Below, piece by piece: positions 43,131 through 50,038 of a DNA stretch of 64,000 nt (position 1 is the first letter of the stretch; each line of letters begins with the position of its first letter). The position numbers and the translations under genes are program-made. The stretch lies in the NCBI GenBank assembly GCA_004558025.1, contig SFEG01000001.1, positions 124,001 through 188,000 on the forward strand, written 5' to 3'. The notes under the pieces are model-generated. The model searched no databases and had not been told where the DNA came from. It saw only the letters and a program-made list of their open reading frames with translations. The stretch is from Clostridiales bacterium (lineage in GTDB: Bacteria; Bacillota; Clostridia; Oscillospirales; Oscillospiraceae).

Positions 43131-43857
43131 TGAACAACTTCCTTATCCGTTTTATCCACGCCTTGATTATGAAAAGCGGAAGGCGGGCAATGCGCTTAAA
43201 GCGCCACGGTTCCTTTATGCAGCGATACAGCCACTCGGCGTTCATCTTCTGCCACGCCTTCGGCGCGCGCATCACAGTTCCGGCGAACACATCCAGCGAG
43301 CCGCCGAGACCGGCCATAAGGCCGACATCGAGCTTCGGCGCGTTCTGCGCCATCCAAAGCTCCTGCTTGGGCGCTCCGAGGCAGACCATGAGAAAATCGG
43401 GCTTTACGGCGTTGATTTTCTCAACGACAGGGCCGTCCTCTTTGAAATATCCGTCGTTTGTGCCGCAGACATTGAGACCGGGGAACATACCCCGCATTTT
43501 TTCGGCGGCAGCATCTGCCACACCGGGCTTTGCGCCGAGCAGAAAAACGCTTTTTCCGCTCTCTGCCGCGTATTTTAAGATTGCCTCGCCTATCTCAATG
43601 CCGGGCAGGCGCTCTTTAAGCGGAGTCCCGATGATCTTCGCCGCTTTTACGACTCCGATGCCGTCCGGTACGACGACATCCGCCGTGCATATCGCATCAT
43701 GCAGCTCGGGATGATCCCAGGCCGCCATGACTATCTCGGGATTTGGCGTGACCATATATGCACTGCGATGCTCGTCAATGAGCTTTTTGCACATATCTAT
43801 TGCATCTTCTCGCGTCAGATCATCGAATCCGACGCCCAAAACATCTATTCTACTCAA
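43117..43857 (-). CDS. WecG/TagA/CpsF family glycosyltransferase
   Basis: A 246-residue glycosyltransferase that transfers an N-acetyl-mannosaminyl or related sugar to undecaprenyl-PP-GlcNAc at the inner face of the membrane, an early step in wall teichoic acid or other polymer synthesis. TPNPEIVMAA, VPDGIGVV, and the FLMVCLGAPKQELW motif (about residue 160) are family marks, and a basic amphipathic C terminus (about 215-246) fits membrane attachment. Its ATG overlaps the sirtuin stop. An LCP ligase at 52.9 kb could attach the product to the wall. Confidence 0.88.
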   Translation of the reverse strand: MSRIDVLGVGFDDLTREDAIDMCKKLIDEHRSAYMVTPNPEIVMAAWDHPELHDAICTADVVVPDGIGVVKAAKIIGTPLKERLPGIEIGEAILKYAAESGKSVFLLGAKPGVADAAAEKMRGMFPGLNVCGTNDGYFKEDGPVVEKINAVKPDFLMVCLGAPKQELWMAQNAPKLDVGLMAGLGGSLDVFAGTVMRAPKAWQKMNAEWLYRCIKEPWRFKRIARLPLFIIKAWIKRIRKLFNGKG

Positions 43858-44570
43858 AGTTGACTGAACACCTTTCCGATCTTTTCGTTTATAACAAGAT
43901 CCGCTTCATCATCATACGGAGTACTGCTGAGATTGACGAGGGCGAGCTTATTTCCACGGTAATAGTTTATAAGTCCCGCCGCAGGATAAACATTCAGGCT
44001 CGTTCCGCCGATTATGAGCACCTCCGCCTCGGATATGACGCGGACAGCCTCGGTGACGACCTTTTCGTCCAGCGGTTCTTCATAAAGCACAATATCCGGG
44101 CGGATAACTCCACCGCAGGTGCAGCGCGGAACGCCTTCACCATGGTTCATCTTATCCGCAGGATAGGGCCTACCGCACACAGAGCAATAGCTTCGCAATA
44201 TGCTGCCGTGCAGCTCAAGAACCTTTTTGCTGCCGGCCGCCTGATGCAGACCGTCAATATTCTGAGTGACCACCGCGCGCAGCTTGCCCTTCTGCTCAAG
44301 CTCGGCGAGCTTCAAATGCGCAGCGTTCGGTTTTACGCCGTCGATAACGAGCTTTTCCCTGTGAAAACGGTAATACTCCTCGGGATAGCGGACAAAAAAC
44401 GAGTGGCTCAATATCGTCTCGGGAGGATACTTCCACTTTTGATTGTACAGGCCGTCGACACTGCGGAAATCAGGTATACCGCTCTCCGTCGAAACGCCCG
44501 CTCCGCCGAAGAACACGACGTTGTCACTGTCGTCTATCCATTTTTTCAGCTGCATTATTTTTTCGTCCAT
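43854..44570 (-). CDS. NAD-dependent protein deacylase (Sir2 family)
   Basis: A 238-residue sirtuin. GAGVSTESGIPDFRS is the NAD-binding motif near residue 25, TQNIDGLHQAAG and LELHGS hold the catalytic His, and a four-cysteine zinc module (CSVCGRPY...CTCGG) follows. It removes acetyl or acyl groups from lysines. The ATG at 44570 has GGAG before it. It heads a unit with the TagA-like gene, tmk and the folate gene and has its own promoter at 44605-44633. Confidence 0.93.
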   Translation of the reverse strand: MDEKIMQLKKWIDDSDNVVFFGGAGVSTESGIPDFRSVDGLYNQKWKYPPETILSHSFFVRYPEEYYRFHREKLVIDGVKPNAAHLKLAELEQKGKLRAVVTQNIDGLHQAAGSKKVLELHGSILRSYCSVCGRPYPADKMNHGEGVPRCTCGGVIRPDIVLYEEPLDEKVVTEAVRVISEAEVLIIGGTSLNVYPAAGLINYYRGNKLALVNLSSTPYDDEADLVINEKIGKVFSQL

Positions 44571-44604
44571 AGTGCACACTCCAAAGTCGAGTCCTAATCA
44601 GTTT

Positions 44605-44633
44605 ATTATACTATAATTACCGTGTCTAATCAA
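44605..44633 (-). promoter_or_regulatory. Promoter for the sirtuin operon
   Basis: TTGATT and TATAAT are separated by 17 bases on the minus strand, 35 bases before the start codon. The -35 box overlaps the last codons of the HAD gene. Confidence 0.7.
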
Positions 44634-45441
44634 GCAAATATTGTTCAATTATCGCCGCGACACCGTCGCTGTCGCAGTCGGGCGCAACGACGTCGGCAAG
44701 AGCCTTTACGGCTTTGCTTCCATTTTCCATGGCGACCTTTAGCCCTGCTGCCTTGAGCATCTCCTCGTCGTTTTGCGCGTCGCCTATCGCTATGCACTCG
44801 GACATGTCGATACCGAGCGCGGCGCACAGCGCACGCAGACCTTTTGCCTTGCTCACGCCGCTCGCGTTTATCTCGAGGCAATGCGGGGAATGACATGTGA
44901 AGCTCACTGGCAGGTTCTTTATCTGCTCGTACACGGCATCGGCCTCTCCGTCCTGCGCGAAGAACAGATTGAGTTTTTCTACGGGTTTGGGATCTGCCAT
45001 GAACATGGCAAACACATCGTCGACGAGATTCATCCCCTGCCTGTATATCGGCTCATACGCGCCAAGTCCGAAATCGGCGCAGTTATCAACGCACCACGCG
45101 CTGCTGTAGGTCTTATCGTCGATAAAGAATATAGGCATAACATAGCCGGCGGCGCGTGCGGCAATATATTTGACCGTTTCGGGGTCTATCGTCTCGTAGC
45201 TTATTTTCTTTCCCGTGTATGTATCTATGACCGATGCTCCCGCACCCGTCACGGCGTAGCGCATACCGCGCACCTGATCTATATACGGCTGCACGAGGCT
45301 TATGCTGCGCCCCGTTGAGAACGCAATTATCTTTCCCTGCTCTATAGCCTTTTCCATGGCGGCAACCGTATTGGGCGTGAGCTCCTTTTTTGAATTCAGA
45401 GCCGTCGAATCCATATCGGCGGCAAGCAGCTTGTACTTCAT
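44626..45441 (-). CDS. Cof-type HAD-superfamily hydrolase
   Basis: A 271-residue HAD phosphatase of the IIB (Cof) subclass. The first motif is ADMDSTALN near residue 8 (usual form DLDGT, here Ser replaces Gly), motif II is FSTGRS, and the late motif is GDAQNDEEML (about residue 215). The cap domain lies in the middle. The substrate is probably a sugar phosphate or flavin-type phosphate and cannot be named. It overlaps ogg by 4 bases, forming an ogg-HAD unit. Confidence 0.9.
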   Translation of the reverse strand: MKYKLLAADMDSTALNSKKELTPNTVAAMEKAIEQGKIIAFSTGRSISLVQPYIDQVRGMRYAVTGAGASVIDTYTGKKISYETIDPETVKYIAARAAGYVMPIFFIDDKTYSSAWCVDNCADFGLGAYEPIYRQGMNLVDDVFAMFMADPKPVEKLNLFFAQDGEADAVYEQIKNLPVSFTCHSPHCLEINASGVSKAKGLRALCAALGIDMSECIAIGDAQNDEEMLKAAGLKVAMENGSKAVKALADVVAPDCDSDGVAAIIEQYLLD

Positions 45442-46241
45442 TTTTCCTTACCCCTGCTCCTTGCGTAGTAGAAAATATATTGCTGGGCAAGCCCCGCGTA
45501 ATGTCCGAGCGACTCCGGGTCGAAATCCGGCGGAAAATTTTCCTTCAGAGCGCGCTTCATCCAAACATCTATGGGGAACGCCTCCATATGCCACAGGCCG
45601 AACAGCACGACGCAGTTTGCGACCTTTTCGCCGACACCGCGCACCGTGCGCAGAGCCTTTATCGCCTGCCTGTAGTCACACTTTTTAAGCTCTTCAAGGT
45701 CTATATCGCCGTTTACTACGGAACGGGCGGCACAGATCATGTACTCTGCTCTGTAGCCCGATCGTATACCGGCAAGATCATCGGGCTCCAGCGCGGCCAG
45801 CCTCTCGGCGCTCGGGAACGAATAATATATACTATCTCCGACCTTTATCTCATCGCCGAAGGAAGCACACAGGCGCTCGACTATGCCCTTTATGCGGCTT
45901 ATGTTATTGCACTGGGATATGATAAACGAGCACAGCGCCTCCCAGCTGTCTTGCCGCAGGATGCGTATGCCGCTGCCGTACCGGACACATTCCGAGAGGT
46001 ATTCTCCAGTAAATGCGCGGCTTATCTCGGCATAATCCGTGCCGAGGTCGAAATACCTCGGCCACATATCCTCGGGTGCGTCTGATGTTATGTAAACTTC
46101 ATCATCCTTCACCGAGACCTCGGCGTAATAACCGCCCACAACGCCGCGGTATATGCCGTCCTCGCCGCAGTTCCACCGAAAGCATTGACCGCATTCAAAG
46201 GTTTTTACGATATCCAATTCTTCTGTGCCGCAAAGTTTCAT
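45438..46241 (-). CDS. ogg: 8-oxoguanine DNA glycosylase (OGG1-type)
   Basis: A 267-residue HhH-GPD superfamily glycosylase of the OGG1 class. The N-terminal domain (about 1-110) and FECGQCFRW motif are typical, and the helix-hairpin-helix VRGVGEKVANC supplies the catalytic Lys, with the active-site Asp in FPIDVWMKR. It excises 8-oxoG and nicks the strand. A promoter stands at 46275-46303 and the gene is divergent from the CoA-transferase. Compared with the shorter Ogg2 proteins of archaea it has the extra N-terminal domain. Confidence 0.92.
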   Translation of the reverse strand: MKLCGTEELDIVKTFECGQCFRWNCGEDGIYRGVVGGYYAEVSVKDDEVYITSDAPEDMWPRYFDLGTDYAEISRAFTGEYLSECVRYGSGIRILRQDSWEALCSFIISQCNNISRIKGIVERLCASFGDEIKVGDSIYYSFPSAERLAALEPDDLAGIRSGYRAEYMICAARSVVNGDIDLEELKKCDYRQAIKALRTVRGVGEKVANCVVLFGLWHMEAFPIDVWMKRALKENFPPDFDPESLGHYAGLAQQYIFYYARSRGKEK

Positions 46242-46274
46242 ATCTATCCTCGTAAAATGCAGAAATTCTGAATA

Positions 46275-46303
46275 ATTATATACCCTTGCAGCCTTTTTTA
46301 CAA
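46275..46303 (-). promoter_or_regulatory. Promoter for ogg
   Basis: TTGTAA and TATAAT are separated by 17 bases on the minus strand, 33 bases before ogg. Its -35 box abuts the opposing promoter at 46305. Confidence 0.7.
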
Positions 46304-46304
46304 G

Positions 46305-46333
46305 TTGCGCAGACGGGCAAAATGTGCGATAAT
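46305..46333 (+). promoter_or_regulatory. Promoter for the CoA-transferase unit
   Basis: TTGCGC and GATAAT are separated by 17 bases; the start codon lies 27 bases downstream. It is back-to-back with the ogg promoter. Confidence 0.55.
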
Positions 46334-46360
46334 TATAACATTACGATCAGGAGGTCTGTC

Positions 46361-47695
46361 ATGGGCTTTTTAAGCGAATATAAAGCAAAACTCACCGATG
46401 CCGACGATGCCGTCAAGTGCGTGAAAAGCGGCGACTGGGTGGAGTATACCTCGAATTTGGGATTTCCGGTCCTATGCGACGCAGCGTTGGCAAAACGCAG
46501 GGACGAGCTAAAAGGCGTGAAGATACGCGGAGATCTGATATTCGGGCCTGTGCAGGTCATTGAGTGCGATCCCGAAATGGAGCATTTTGTTTATAACACC
46601 TGGCACTGCTCGGGCTACGAGCGCAAAATGTGCGATAAGGGCAGAGCCTTCTTTGAGCCCATGGTGTTCAGAAATCTCGCATGGTACTATAAGAATTTTC
46701 TCACCTCGGACGTGTGCATGGTCACGGTGTCCGGCATGGACGATGAGGGCTATTTCTATTTCGGCCCCTCGCTGGGCATGTCAAAATGCATTGCGGATAA
46801 CTCACGGACAGTCATCGTCGAAATAAACCGCAACATCCCACGCATCAAGGGCAGCGAGGACGCAAGGATACATATATCCGAGGTCGATCACATAGTCGAG
46901 ACCGGCGATCCACCGCTTTTTGAGATGCCTAACCCCGCTCCGACCGAGACTGACGTGAAGATAGCGAATCTTCTGCTGCCATACATCGAAAACGGCTCTT
47001 GCGTTCAGCTCGGCATAGGCGGGATGCCAAATGCCCTCGGCGAGCTAATTGCCGACAGCGACCTGAAAGATCTCGGCATGCACACGGAGCTGTGTTCGGA
47101 CGGGTATCTTGCCATGTTCAAGGCCGGTAAGCTGACAAATTCGAAAAAGACGCTGCTCCCCGGCAAGGGCGTACTTGGTCTTGCCATAGGCAGCCATGAG
47201 TTTAACGACTGGCTCAATGACAATCCCGACTATATAGGCTATCCCCTTTCGTATGTCAACGATCCGTATGTGATAGCGCAAAACGACAATATGGTGTCCA
47301 TAAACGCCTGCATAGGCGCGGATCTTTACGGGCAGATAAGCTCCGAAAGCTCCGGAACGCGCCAGATAAGCGGCACGGGCGGACAGCTCGACTTCGTGTG
47401 CGGTGCGCAGATGTCGCGCGGCGGCAAGGCCTTTATCTGCATGAGCAGCACGCATACCGACAAAAACGGCGTTATGCACAGCCGCATAGTTCCGGCTTTT
47501 TCGGGCGATATAATAACCACACCGCGCTCGCTTGCCTACTACGTTGCTACTGAGTACGGCGTTGTGAACCTCGCGGGGCTCACGACCTGGGAGCGCGCAG
47601 ATGCGCTTATAAGCATTGCTCACCCGGACTTCCGTGATGAGCTCATAAAGGCGGCCGAGGCTAACCGCATCTGGCTGCCGTCAAACAAGAGGTAA
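46361..47695 (+). CDS. Acetyl-CoA hydrolase/transferase, butyryl-CoA:acetate CoA-transferase type
   Basis: A 444-residue class I CoA-transferase with AcH_trans N- and C-terminal domains. ISGTGGQLDFVCGA (about residue 345) and the preceding QISSESSGTRQ stretch, which carries the active-site Glu region, are close to clostridial butyryl-CoA:acetate (But) and 4-hydroxybutyrate CoA-transferases. The former would make it the last step of butyrate formation. I cannot tell the substrate from sequence alone. AGGAGG before the ATG at 46361 fixes the start. It is followed by a YbaK-type deacylase and an MTA/SAH nucleosidase. Confidence 0.85.
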   Translation: MGFLSEYKAKLTDADDAVKCVKSGDWVEYTSNLGFPVLCDAALAKRRDELKGVKIRGDLIFGPVQVIECDPEMEHFVYNTWHCSGYERKMCDKGRAFFEPMVFRNLAWYYKNFLTSDVCMVTVSGMDDEGYFYFGPSLGMSKCIADNSRTVIVEINRNIPRIKGSEDARIHISEVDHIVETGDPPLFEMPNPAPTETDVKIANLLLPYIENGSCVQLGIGGMPNALGELIADSDLKDLGMHTELCSDGYLAMFKAGKLTNSKKTLLPGKGVLGLAIGSHEFNDWLNDNPDYIGYPLSYVNDPYVIAQNDNMVSINACIGADLYGQISSESSGTRQISGTGGQLDFVCGAQMSRGGKAFICMSSTHTDKNGVMHSRIVPAFSGDIITTPRSLAYYVATEYGVVNLAGLTTWERADALISIAHPDFRDELIKAAEANRIWLPSNKR

Positions 47696-47700
47696 AAGCA

Positions 47701-48258
47701 ATGGAAACATCAACACTTTACGAGGGCAGACCCGAAAACTGTTCAGAGCGCCTGCTCAAGGAGCAGCGCTGCTATGATATGCTCGACAGGCTCGGAATAA
47801 GCTACAGCCGCGTCGATCACGAGCACGCCGACACGATCGAGGCCTGCCACGAGATCGAGAAAACGCTCGGCGCGGAGATATGCAAAAATCTATTTCTGAC
47901 AAATCGGCAGCAGACGGAGTTTTATCTTCTGCTCATGCCGGGCGACAAGCCGTTCAAGACAAAGCTTCTTTCAAAGCAGATAGGCACGGCGCGCCTGTCG
48001 TTTGCATCGCCCGAGCACATGCATGAGCTTCTGGATATAACTCCGGGCTCCGTGAGCGTTTTGGGGCTTATGAACGATAAGGGTAAGGTGCATCTTGTCA
48101 TTGACTCAGACCTTCTGAAGGATGAATACCTCGGCTGCCATCCGTGCATAAACACCTCGACGCTTAAAATCAAGACCGCCAACATTATAGAGAAGTTCCT
48201 CCCCGAGGTTGGGCACGACTACGCCGTCGTGGAGCTTCCGTGGGAGGTCGAGGAATGA
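47701..48258 (+). CDS. YbaK/ProX-type aminoacyl-tRNA deacylase
   Basis: A 185-residue protein of the YbaK/aa-tRNA deacylase fold, ending with the HPCINTSTLKI segment that marks the ProX (PrdX) subgroup. ProX-type proteins hydrolyse mischarged Ala-tRNA(Pro). The gene starts 5 bases after the CoA-transferase stop with GAGG before it and overlaps the next gene by ATGA. A function linked to the CoA-transferase is not evident; the three genes may just share a promoter. Confidence 0.85.
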   Translation: METSTLYEGRPENCSERLLKEQRCYDMLDRLGISYSRVDHEHADTIEACHEIEKTLGAEICKNLFLTNRQQTEFYLLLMPGDKPFKTKLLSKQIGTARLSFASPEHMHELLDITPGSVSVLGLMNDKGKVHLVIDSDLLKDEYLGCHPCINTSTLKIKTANIIEKFLPEVGHDYAVVELPWEVEE

Positions 48259-48911
48259 AGATAGGTATACTTTGCGCATGTGCGCCGGAATTTGAGCCGT
48301 ATAAATCTGCGCTCGGCGGCAGGGTTAGCATGCTGCACGGCATGCAGCGAGTCGACGGCGTTTTGTGCGGCCACGAGGTCTCCGCTGTGTTCTGCGGCAT
48401 CGGCAAGGTAAACGCCGCCCTCGGCGCGGGAGCGCTTATACGCGACTGCGGTGCTGACAGAGTCATCATGTCCGGCGTTGCAGGAGCGATAAAGCGCGGC
48501 GTTCACATAGGCGACTGCGTCATGATAACGGACTGCGTCTATCATGACCTCACGCCTGAGCTTATCACACAATACCATCCAAGCGGCATCGATCCCGACT
48601 TTTTGTGCGAAAAAAATGTTGTCGATACAGGCCGCGCCCTCGGCATGCTATGCGGGCGCACCGTCACGGGCGACGTGTTCATTGAAAGCGACGGGCGCGA
48701 GAACATAATTGAGCGCTTTGACCCAATTTGCTGCGACATGGAGACCGCGGCGGCCGCTCATGTGTGCCGGGCTATGAACATTCCGTTTAACTGCGTGCGC
48801 GCGATATCGGACACCGAGGATGAATCAGGTCTCGGCAGCTTTGAAAAAAACGTGGCCTTTGCCGCGCAGAAGGCCTTTGACGCCGTCTGCGCCGTGCTCG
48901 GCGAGATATAA
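48255..48911 (+). CDS. mtnN: 5'-methylthioadenosine/S-adenosylhomocysteine nucleosidase
   Basis: A 218-residue nucleosidase that cleaves MTA and SAH to adenine and a thio-sugar. The FCGIGKVNAALGA segment (about residue 50), the CDMETAAAAH motif (about 160) holding the ribose-binding Met-Glu, and ISDTEDES near 185 with the catalytic Asp are typical of MtnN/Pfs. The ATG at 48255 overlaps the deacylase stop. It recycles by-products of SAM chemistry, which is useful in a genome with several radical SAM enzymes. Confidence 0.92.
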   Translation: MKIGILCACAPEFEPYKSALGGRVSMLHGMQRVDGVLCGHEVSAVFCGIGKVNAALGAGALIRDCGADRVIMSGVAGAIKRGVHIGDCVMITDCVYHDLTPELITQYHPSGIDPDFLCEKNVVDTGRALGMLCGRTVTGDVFIESDGRENIIERFDPICCDMETAAAAHVCRAMNIPFNCVRAISDTEDESGLGSFEKNVAFAAQKAFDAVCAVLGEI

Positions 48912-48917
48912 AAATCA

Positions 48918-48953
48918 CCCACCCTGCGTTTTTTAGCGCAAGGTGGGTTTTTG
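48918..48953. terminator. Terminator after mtnN
   Basis: ACCCACC-TGCG and CGCA-GGTGGGT pair around a T-rich loop and are followed by TTTTT on the plus strand. It also faces the convergent zinc-ribbon gene. Confidence 0.8.
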
Positions 48954-48954
48954 T

Positions 48955-49167
48955 CTATTCGATAGGCGTAAATATCATTTTGCACTTGGGGCAGACAAAG
49001 CTCTCGGCAATACCCGGTTTCAGAACGCCCTTTGTTACCTTGACATCTCCGTCACCGGCGAGAAAGAATCCTTCTTTCTTTTCGCCGCTCCAAATTATCT
49101 GGCGCGAGGAATGGATATAGCCGCTCTCCGCCGCGCCGCCGCAGAACGGGCATGCTGTTATTTTCAT
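48955..49167 (-). CDS. Small zinc-ribbon protein (PF20097/DUF6487-like)
   Basis: A 70-residue protein with two CxxC pairs: CPFCGG at the N terminus and CPKCK near the C terminus, with a SRQIIWSGEKK segment between. The arrangement fits the small zinc-ribbon family PF20097. I chose the ATG at 49167 (MKITACPFCG); a longer form to 49233 would take in the tail of the broken gene. It follows that degraded gene after 13 bases. The function is unknown. Confidence 0.75.
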   Translation of the reverse strand: MKITACPFCGGAAESGYIHSSRQIIWSGEKKEGFFLAGDGDVKVTKGVLKPGIAESFVCPKCKMIFTPIE

Positions 49168-49180
49168 TACGATTCCCATT

Positions 49181-49697
49181 TCAGGCGATGGCGCTCGCGT
49201 AAAGCTCCAAATGCTCAGCAAGGCTTTCCTCACCGGAGTAATCGGCCTCGATCACGTTCAGTCCACGTCAAACTATCAGATGCTGGCCGTCGTTTTCGGA
49301 CAGCTTATAGCCTGCGCCGTTATTGAGCGTACCCTCCTGCAATACCGGATAGTCCCACACGTTTACAAACAGCCGCACCACGCGCTCGCTTGCACAGTCG
49401 GAATAAAGCTTTGTGCTGTAATAGTTTTCTTGGACGGTAAAGCCCTTCTGTGGTTCAGTAAAGGGAGGCACATCCTGCTGAGTGCTGATGTCCCCTATTC
49501 GTTTTCGGTCGCTTCAGAACGCAAATCACCGCGTGCGTCGCCCACGCTCCGGCGAGGGCGCAGAGTATATACCAGGACATTTGCGCGGCAAATGTGACAA
49601 GGCCGATGACAGACACGAGGTCATTTTTAAAGCCTATCGCGGCAAAAGCCTCGCAGACTATCCATGCAGCCATCGCGCTGAGGGCTGTTTTATAAAA
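49181..49697 (-). pseudogene. Degraded gene: membrane-anchored protein, frameshift and in-frame TGA
   Basis: On the minus strand three pieces read in the same direction. The first (to 49455) encodes a segment with two hydrophobic stretches ending in a Lys-Arg-rich region. After a frame change near 49490 the second piece (to 49270) encodes a soluble part beginning PQKGFTVQENYY. It stops at TGA (49268-49270), yet the same frame continues for 28 more codons (RGLNVIEADYSGE...) to a stop at 49181. A single TGG-to-TGA change and one indel would explain it. No start with a ribosome site is clear. I do not recognise the family. Confidence 0.55.
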
Positions 49698-49710
49698 GCA
49701 CTATGAGCAT

Positions 49711-49743
49711 AAAAAAATTCCGCATCTTTCGATGCGGAATTTT
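49711..49743. terminator. Terminator after rpsU
   Basis: AATTCCGCATC and GATGCGGAATT pair around TTTC, flanked by A and T runs. It ends the single-gene rpsU message 10 bases past its stop. Confidence 0.85.
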
Positions 49744-49753
49744 ACTTGCGCTA

Positions 49754-49939
49754 TTAGTAGTAACGCTTATTCTTGTTCTTGCGTGCTGCCTCGCTCTTTT
49801 TACGGCGCTTGACGCTGGGACTCTGGTAGTACTCCTTCTTTCTCAGGTCGGCCAGTACACCAGCCTTGGCACAGCTGCGCTTAAATCTTTTAAGAGCATT
49901 GTCCAGAGATTCGTTCTCCTTGACATAGACTTCAGACAT
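49754..49939 (-). CDS. rpsU: 30S ribosomal protein S21
   Basis: A 61-residue, strongly basic S21 with the ENESLDNALKRFKR opening and the KKEYYQSPSVKRRKK stretch typical of Firmicutes. It binds the 30S platform near the anti-Shine-Dalgarno region. It is monocistronic with a perfect consensus promoter (50007-50035) and a strong terminator. GGAGG precedes the ATG. Confidence 0.96.
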   Translation of the reverse strand: MSEVYVKENESLDNALKRFKRSCAKAGVLADLRKKEYYQSPSVKRRKKSEAARKNKNKRYY

Positions 49940-50006
49940 TTATTTCACTCCCTCCATATACGCCTTTCGACGCTTTAAGGGCCAAATTCATGGCTTAACG
50001 TATGAT

Positions 50007-50035
50007 ATTATACTCACATTGGGGCACAATGTCAA
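50007..50035 (-). promoter_or_regulatory. Perfect consensus promoter for rpsU
   Basis: TTGACA and TATAAT are separated by exactly 17 bases on the minus strand. It starts 4 bases past the leuS stop codon and would give a leader of about 60 bases. Confidence 0.9.
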
Positions 50036-50038
50036 CCT

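Noticed and set aside
49268..49270. In-frame TGA as possible selenocysteine or recoded codon
   Set aside because: TGA is used as an ordinary stop in many genes here (bofA, rbgA, lepB), no SECIS-like hairpin follows, and a nearby frameshift supports gene decay.
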